A DNA stretch of 56,408 nucleotides from contig JAFQJH010000005.1 of NCBI GenBank assembly GCA_017415025.1, positions 1 to 56,408 of the forward strand. The letters run 5' to 3'. Both the position numbers and the translations under genes were made by a program. Shown here piece by piece: positions 54,677-56,408 of this stretch; positions within the stretch are counted from its first letter, which is position 1; each line of letters opens with the position of its first letter. The stretch comes from Clostridia bacterium (lineage in GTDB: Bacteria; Bacillota; Clostridia; Oscillospirales; Acutalibacteraceae). The notes below the pieces were generated by a model. The model was not told the origin of the DNA, searched no databases, and saw only the letters and a list, made by a program, of their open reading frames with translations.

Positions 54677-55546
54677 ATGAATAATAAAGCGTTTTTTAAA
54701 TACCTATTTGCTCTGCTGCTGTTTGGTTCAAATGGAATTGTGGCAAGTTTTATAAATTTAAGCAGTCTGCAAATAGTTCTGCTTCGTACTTTTATAGGCA
54801 GTATTCTTCTTGTTGCATTGTTTTTTATAACAGGAGGAAAACTCACTTTTTATAAACATAAAAAACAATCCGTTTTTCTTACTGTATCCGGCATTGCAAT
54901 GGGCGCAAGTTGGATGTTTCTCTATGAAGCATACGCCCGAATCGGTGTCAACATAGCCTCACTTTTGTACTATTGCGGTCCGGTTATAGTAATGGCTTTG
55001 TCTCCGCTGTTATTTAAAGAAAAAATTACTGCAAATAAAGTTGTCGGCTTTCTTGCAGTAATTGTCGGTGTAGTGCTTATAAATACAAATTCTTTCAATG
55101 GTAAAGGTGATGTGTTCGGTATCATCTGCGGACTGCTTTCTGCCGTTATGTATGCCTTTATGGTCATCTGTAACAAGAAGGCAAAGAAGATAACAGGTCT
55201 TGAAAATTCAACTTTGCAGCTCGCAATAGCATTTTTAACTGTTGCTTTATTCGTAGGATTAAAGCAAGGATATACAATGGAAATAGCACCTACAAGCATA
55301 TTACCGATATTTATACTCGGACTGCTTAATACAGGTGTAGGATGTTACTTGTATTTTTCGTCTATTGGAAAATTAAAAGTACAAACTGTGGCTATCTGCG
55401 GATATTTAGAACCGTTATCGGCGGTGATTTTTTCAGTTATATTCTTAAAAGAAACTATGTTGACTTTCCAAATTTTAGGAGCTGTATTTATTATTGGTGG
55501 AGCAATGTTTGCAGAATTGTCAAAAAAGCATAGCTTATCACGGTGA
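54677..55546 (+). CDS. EamA/DMT-superfamily exporter
   Basis: The protein has 289 residues from the ATG at 54677, after AGAGGTG; a longer frame upstream has no ribosome site. Ten hydrophobic segments form two EamA repeats (FLAVIVGVVLINTNSF after the first and GYLEPLSAVIFSVIFLKE in the second). Members export amino acids and other metabolites; the substrate here is unknown. The divergent LysR gene is the likely regulator. Confidence 0.9.
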   Translation: MNNKAFFKYLFALLLFGSNGIVASFINLSSLQIVLLRTFIGSILLVALFFITGGKLTFYKHKKQSVFLTVSGIAMGASWMFLYEAYARIGVNIASLLYYCGPVIVMALSPLLFKEKITANKVVGFLAVIVGVVLINTNSFNGKGDVFGIICGLLSAVMYAFMVICNKKAKKITGLENSTLQLAIAFLTVALFVGLKQGYTMEIAPTSILPIFILGLLNTGVGCYLYFSSIGKLKVQTVAICGYLEPLSAVIFSVIFLKETMLTFQILGAVFIIGGAMFAELSKKHSLSR

Positions 55547-55814
55547 TTCATACCAAGTAGCTAAATCATCACTGAATGCTACTGCAAGAGAAGTACTGAA
55601 AAGTGGTTAAAAAGACTCATAGCGTTTCTTCTGTTTTTCTATTGCCTTTTCACTGTATTTAAATAGTAAAGGTGATGGTTTTCTTTGTTCACTTTGAATT
55701 GAAAACTTTATCGGATAACCGCTTTGAGTTTTTCGTTTAGAAAACTTGAATCATAATCAACAGAAAAATGATAACAAGATATTCTCGTTGCTAATGTTCA
55801 CCACCAACAAAAAC

Positions 55815-55849
55815 ACTCCCGCAGCAATTCCACGGGAGTATACTTTTTC
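55815..55849 (+). terminator. Terminator-like hairpin
   Basis: ACTCCCG / CGGGAGT around 11 bases, then ATACTTTTT. It is 269 bases after the EamA stop; the intervening stretch contains no gene that I can support. Confidence 0.6.
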
Positions 55850-55864
55850 TCATATAAAAATAAC

Positions 55865-55904
55865 AAATCCGAACACATCGTTGGAAATAGATGGGTTCGG
55901 ATTT
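55865..55904 (-). terminator. Terminator of the tRNA/rRNA unit
   Basis: AAATCCGAAC / GTTCGGATTT perfect 10-bp arms, with TTGTTATTTTTA on the minus strand, 9 bases past the tRNA-Asn CCA end. Confidence 0.7.
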
Positions 55905-55912
55905 ATGTTGTA

Positions 55913-55988
55913 TGGCGCCTCAAACAGGGCTCGAACCTGTGACACCGCGGTTAACAGCCGCGTGCTCTGCCAGCTGAGCTATTGAGGC
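55913..55988 (-). tRNA. tRNA-Asn (GTT)
   Basis: On the minus strand it begins GCCTCAATAGCTCAGC, has the anticodon loop CTGTTAA (anticodon GTT) in a CGCGG/CCGCG stem, the TTCGAGC T-loop, and ends TTGAGGCGCCA. The acceptor arms pair completely and CCA is encoded. It lies 3' of 5S rRNA, as often in Firmicutes rRNA operons. Confidence 0.95.
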
Positions 55989-56008
55989 GTATTTAATTTA
56001 TGTGCTAG

Positions 56009-56251
56009 GAACCTGTGACACCCTCGGTCAGAAATATAAGAACCCGACCCACTAACGAAATCAAAGATTTCGAGTGGGTACCCCGGAACCTTGTTACTCG
56101 CTTCGCTCGTAATATGTCGTCTCACTCGCTTGGAGCGCTTCGTGATCCTCCTTGTTTCTTCCTACTCGATGTCTTGACTGATCGTCCGCCGGACGGTCAA
56201 GACCTCTCGTCAGTTAACAGCCGCGTGCTCTGCCAGCTGAGCTATTGAGGC
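56009..56251 (-). pseudogene. Broken tRNA-Asn copy with palindromic insert
   Basis: Positions 56251-56213 (minus) repeat exactly the first 39 bases of the intact tRNA-Asn through the anticodon loop. A fragment of the 3' half (GGTGTCACAGGTTC) reappears at 56022-56009, but the acceptor end is missing. The roughly 190 bases between hold palindromes: GTCTTGAC / GTCAAGAC at 56171-56203, CCCACT / AGTGGG at 56049-56079, and TTACTCGC / GCTCGTAA at 56093-56111. It cannot form a functional tRNA. Confidence 0.7.
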
Positions 56252-56267
56252 GTATTAAATAAAAAAG

Positions 56268-56383
56268 GTCGGCGTCGCCTTATCTTCCCGGGCGGCTGCC
56301 CGCCAAGTATTTTCAGCACTGAAGAGCTTAACTACCGTGTTCGGTATGGGAACGGGTGGACCCTCTTCGCTATCGACACCGAC
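56268..56383 (-). rRNA. 5S ribosomal RNA
   Basis: The length is 116 bases. The ends GTCGGTGTCG and CGACGCCGAC pair to form helix I. The conserved CACCCGTTCCCATACCGAACACGG and GTTAAGCTC regions are present. Order on the minus strand is 5S, broken tRNA-Asn, tRNA-Asn. Confidence 0.95.
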
Positions 56384-56408
56384 TTCTATCAAAATACGGC
56401 ATCCCGTA

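Noticed and set aside
55746-55985. Open frame of 79 codons ending in a Cys-Gln-Leu-Ser-Tyr tail
   Set aside because: Its end is the reverse complement of tRNA-Asn; the tail recurs at 56248 for the same reason.
56015-56248. Open frame of 77 codons
   Set aside because: It crosses the broken tRNA-Asn copy and its palindromic insert; no coding signal.

Overview
The window looks like a chromosomal piece of a gut-type anaerobic Bacillota (class Clostridia, probably Oscillospirales/Ruminococcaceae). This is inferred from AGGAGG-type ribosome sites, sigma-A promoters often with an extended -10, a T-box and a TPP riboswitch, the clostridial short ThiF, PepSY and serpin genes, and dense carbohydrate-active enzymes. 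No marker gene fixes the species. It starts inside a small membrane protein and ends just past a 5S rRNA (minus strand), so the right end is the tail of an rRNA operon, a common contig break point.

Positions 1-34.6 kb are an accessory region of mostly single genes. It holds glycan- and lipid-active enzymes: a membrane-anchored beta-helix protein, a GH42-like and another clan-A glycosidase, two GH28-like proteins, a sialidase-fold protein, a GH95-like fucosidase, a GH110-like alpha-galactosidase, a patatin and a neutral-ceramidase-like protein. Mixed in are a MerR/TipAS regulator, a phosphoesterase, a PHP hydrolase, a class II aldolase, ilvE, an XRE regulator and an FAD oxidoreductase. No sugar transporter is present. 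Two signalling modules stand out. At 10.2-14.0 kb, between two inverted copies of an intergenic repeat, an ECF sigma factor overlaps by 4 bases a protein with an anti-sigma-like cytoplasmic N-terminus, one membrane helix and an extracellular serpin. At 15.4-19.2 kb, an OmpR-type two-component system whose kinase carries a PepSY-like sensor is followed by two secreted PepSY proteins; both transcription units start with the same 11-bp-spaced AATGTT box at the same distance from the -10.

Positions 34.99-48.15 kb (minus strand) form one 12-gene branched-chain amino acid operon: ilvA-ridA-leuA-leuC-leuD-leuB-ilvB-ilvN-ilvC-ilvD-DUF815 ATPase-maoC-like. It has a consensus promoter and a T-box leader whose stem I/II portion is duplicated, with two different candidate specifier codons and a single antiterminator/terminator. 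Together with the detached ilvE it gives nearly complete isoleucine, valine and leucine synthesis from threonine and pyruvate.

Positions 48.4-53.7 kb (plus) form a thiamine operon behind a TPP riboswitch: thiS-thiF-thiG-thiH-thiE and a HAD-ThiD fusion. It makes the thiazole moiety and joins it to a pyrimidine that must come from elsewhere, as no thiC is in the window. A divergent LysR/EamA exporter pair follows, then on the minus strand tRNA-Asn, a broken tRNA-Asn copy carrying palindromes, and 5S rRNA.
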